Origin: Clostridiales bacterium
GTDB taxonomy: Bacteria > Bacillota > Clostridia > Peptostreptococcales > T1SED10-28
Assembly: GCA_007134725.1 (NCBI GenBank)
Contig: SLKF01000150.1
Location: forward strand, 1-6,470
DNA length: 6,470 bases
Direction: 5' to 3'
Part shown: in pieces, positions 5,984-6,470 of the stretch
Position numbering within the stretch: position 1 is the stretch's first letter
Layout: each line of letters starts with the position of its first letter
Notes under the pieces: generated by a model
Databases searched by the model: none
What the model saw: the letters and a program-made list of their open reading frames with translations, nothing else
What the model was told of the DNA's origin: nothing
Program-made: the position numbers and the translations under genes

Positions 5984-6470
5984 TTTATCCACTCGTTGAT
6001 GATAATAGTTAGAAGCTTCGGTACGGTTATCAACCCCGATTTTTCGAAATAACTTGGAGCTGTAATTTCGAACGGTTTTTTCCGCAAGGTCCATGGTCCT
6101 TGCAATTTCTTTGTTTGTTTTACCCTTTGCAATTTCTTCCAGGAGTGCTTCCTCTGAAAGGGTCAGTTCCTTAAAATGCCGTTTTTTTGGATCCTGAATG
6201 TTTTCAAACAGGGTTTTTGTCATGGATGAATCCAGAGCTTTTTTCCCCTGAAAAGTTTCTTTAATATTTGTAATCAATTTCTCCCGTTCAATATCTTTTA
6301 GCAGATAGCCGTCGGCTCCTCCACGAATCGCCTCGATGACCAAATTATCGTTGATATAAGCGGTAAGGATTAACACTTTTACTTTGGGCCAGCGGGTTTT
6401 GATGGTTTTACAGAGGGTTACCCCATGAATAAAGGGAAGCTCCATATCCAAAAGGATCATATTGGGATCC
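5981..6470 (-). CDS. NarL/LuxR-family response regulator (N-terminus cut by window edge)
   Basis: This is a two-component response regulator. The reading frame is open to the right edge: the residues before the first visible Met read DPN, so DPNMILLDMELP is the end of receiver strand 3, and that Met is internal rather than the start. The Asp of ILLDMELP is the phosphoacceptor. Further receiver marks are the Thr of LILTAY (switch residue) and the Lys of GYLLKD (conserved lysine). About 50-55 N-terminal residues, including the acidic pair, are missing. After a linker comes a LuxR-type helix-turn-helix, from LTLSEEALLEEIAKGKTNKE through VRNYSSKLFRKIGVDNRTEA, ending in YYHQRVDK. The cognate kinase is not in the window and may lie further upstream on the same strand. 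The gene ends 149 bp before the FMN-binding lipoprotein gene with no terminator between, so control of, or co-transcription with, that gene is plausible but unproven. Confidence 0.93.
   Translation of the reverse strand, partial: DPNMILLDMELPFIHGVTLCKTIKTRWPKVKVLILTAYINDNLVIEAIRGGADGYLLKDIEREKLITNIKETFQGKKALDSSMTKTLFENIQDPKKRHFKELTLSEEALLEEIAKGKTNKEIARTMDLAEKTVRNYSSKLFRKIGVDNRTEASNYYHQRVDK

Noticed and set aside
6458..6460. ATG at 6460 as the start of the response regulator
   Set aside because: It lies in the middle of receiver strand 3, four codons before the phosphoacceptor Asp, and the frame continues open to the window edge with the family-typical residues DPN. The true start is outside the window.

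Overview
The window looks like a chromosomal segment from a low-to-moderate G+C Gram-positive bacterium, most likely of the Clostridia. The grounds are strong Shine-Dalgarno sites (AAAAGGAGATG, AAAGGGTGA), a Clostridia/Bacilli-style SbcD-SbcC pair, a lipobox-type lipoprotein with FMN-binding domains, and a NarL/LuxR-type response regulator. The extreme acidity of the lipoprotein linker is compatible with a haloalkaliphilic or otherwise salt-adapted lineage, but that is only an inference. No mobile elements, tRNAs, rRNAs or CRISPR arrays are visible.

All four genes lie on the minus strand, so transcription runs right to left. From right to left they are: (1) a response regulator whose N-terminus is cut by the right edge (5981-6470); (2) a 149-bp gap holding an 18-bp near-palindrome and a weak promoter; (3) a secreted lipoprotein made of an acidic linker and three tandem FMN-binding domains (4536-5831), closed by a clear rho-independent terminator (4464-4495); (4) a promoter region with an 18-bp perfect-arm palindrome at the predicted transcription start (4379-4430); (5) sbcD (3143-4306) and sbcC (1-3143, extreme C-terminus beyond the left edge), translationally coupled through a 1-base TGATG overlap.

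There are thus two functional units. The sbcDC operon is ordinary housekeeping DNA repair: an Mre11/Rad50-type nuclease-ATPase complex that cleaves hairpins and DNA ends, with all key motifs present (SbcD metal-binding motifs; SbcC Walker A, Q-loop, CPVC zinc hook, LSGGE signature, Walker B, H-loop). The response regulator/lipoprotein pair is the accessory part. Each of the three repeats of the lipoprotein carries a D-x-A-T-G-A-T flavinylation motif, so the mature protein could hold three covalently attached FMN groups outside the membrane. It would then be a candidate surface redox carrier, possibly controlled by the adjacent response regulator. That lipoprotein and its control region are the most interesting content of the window.
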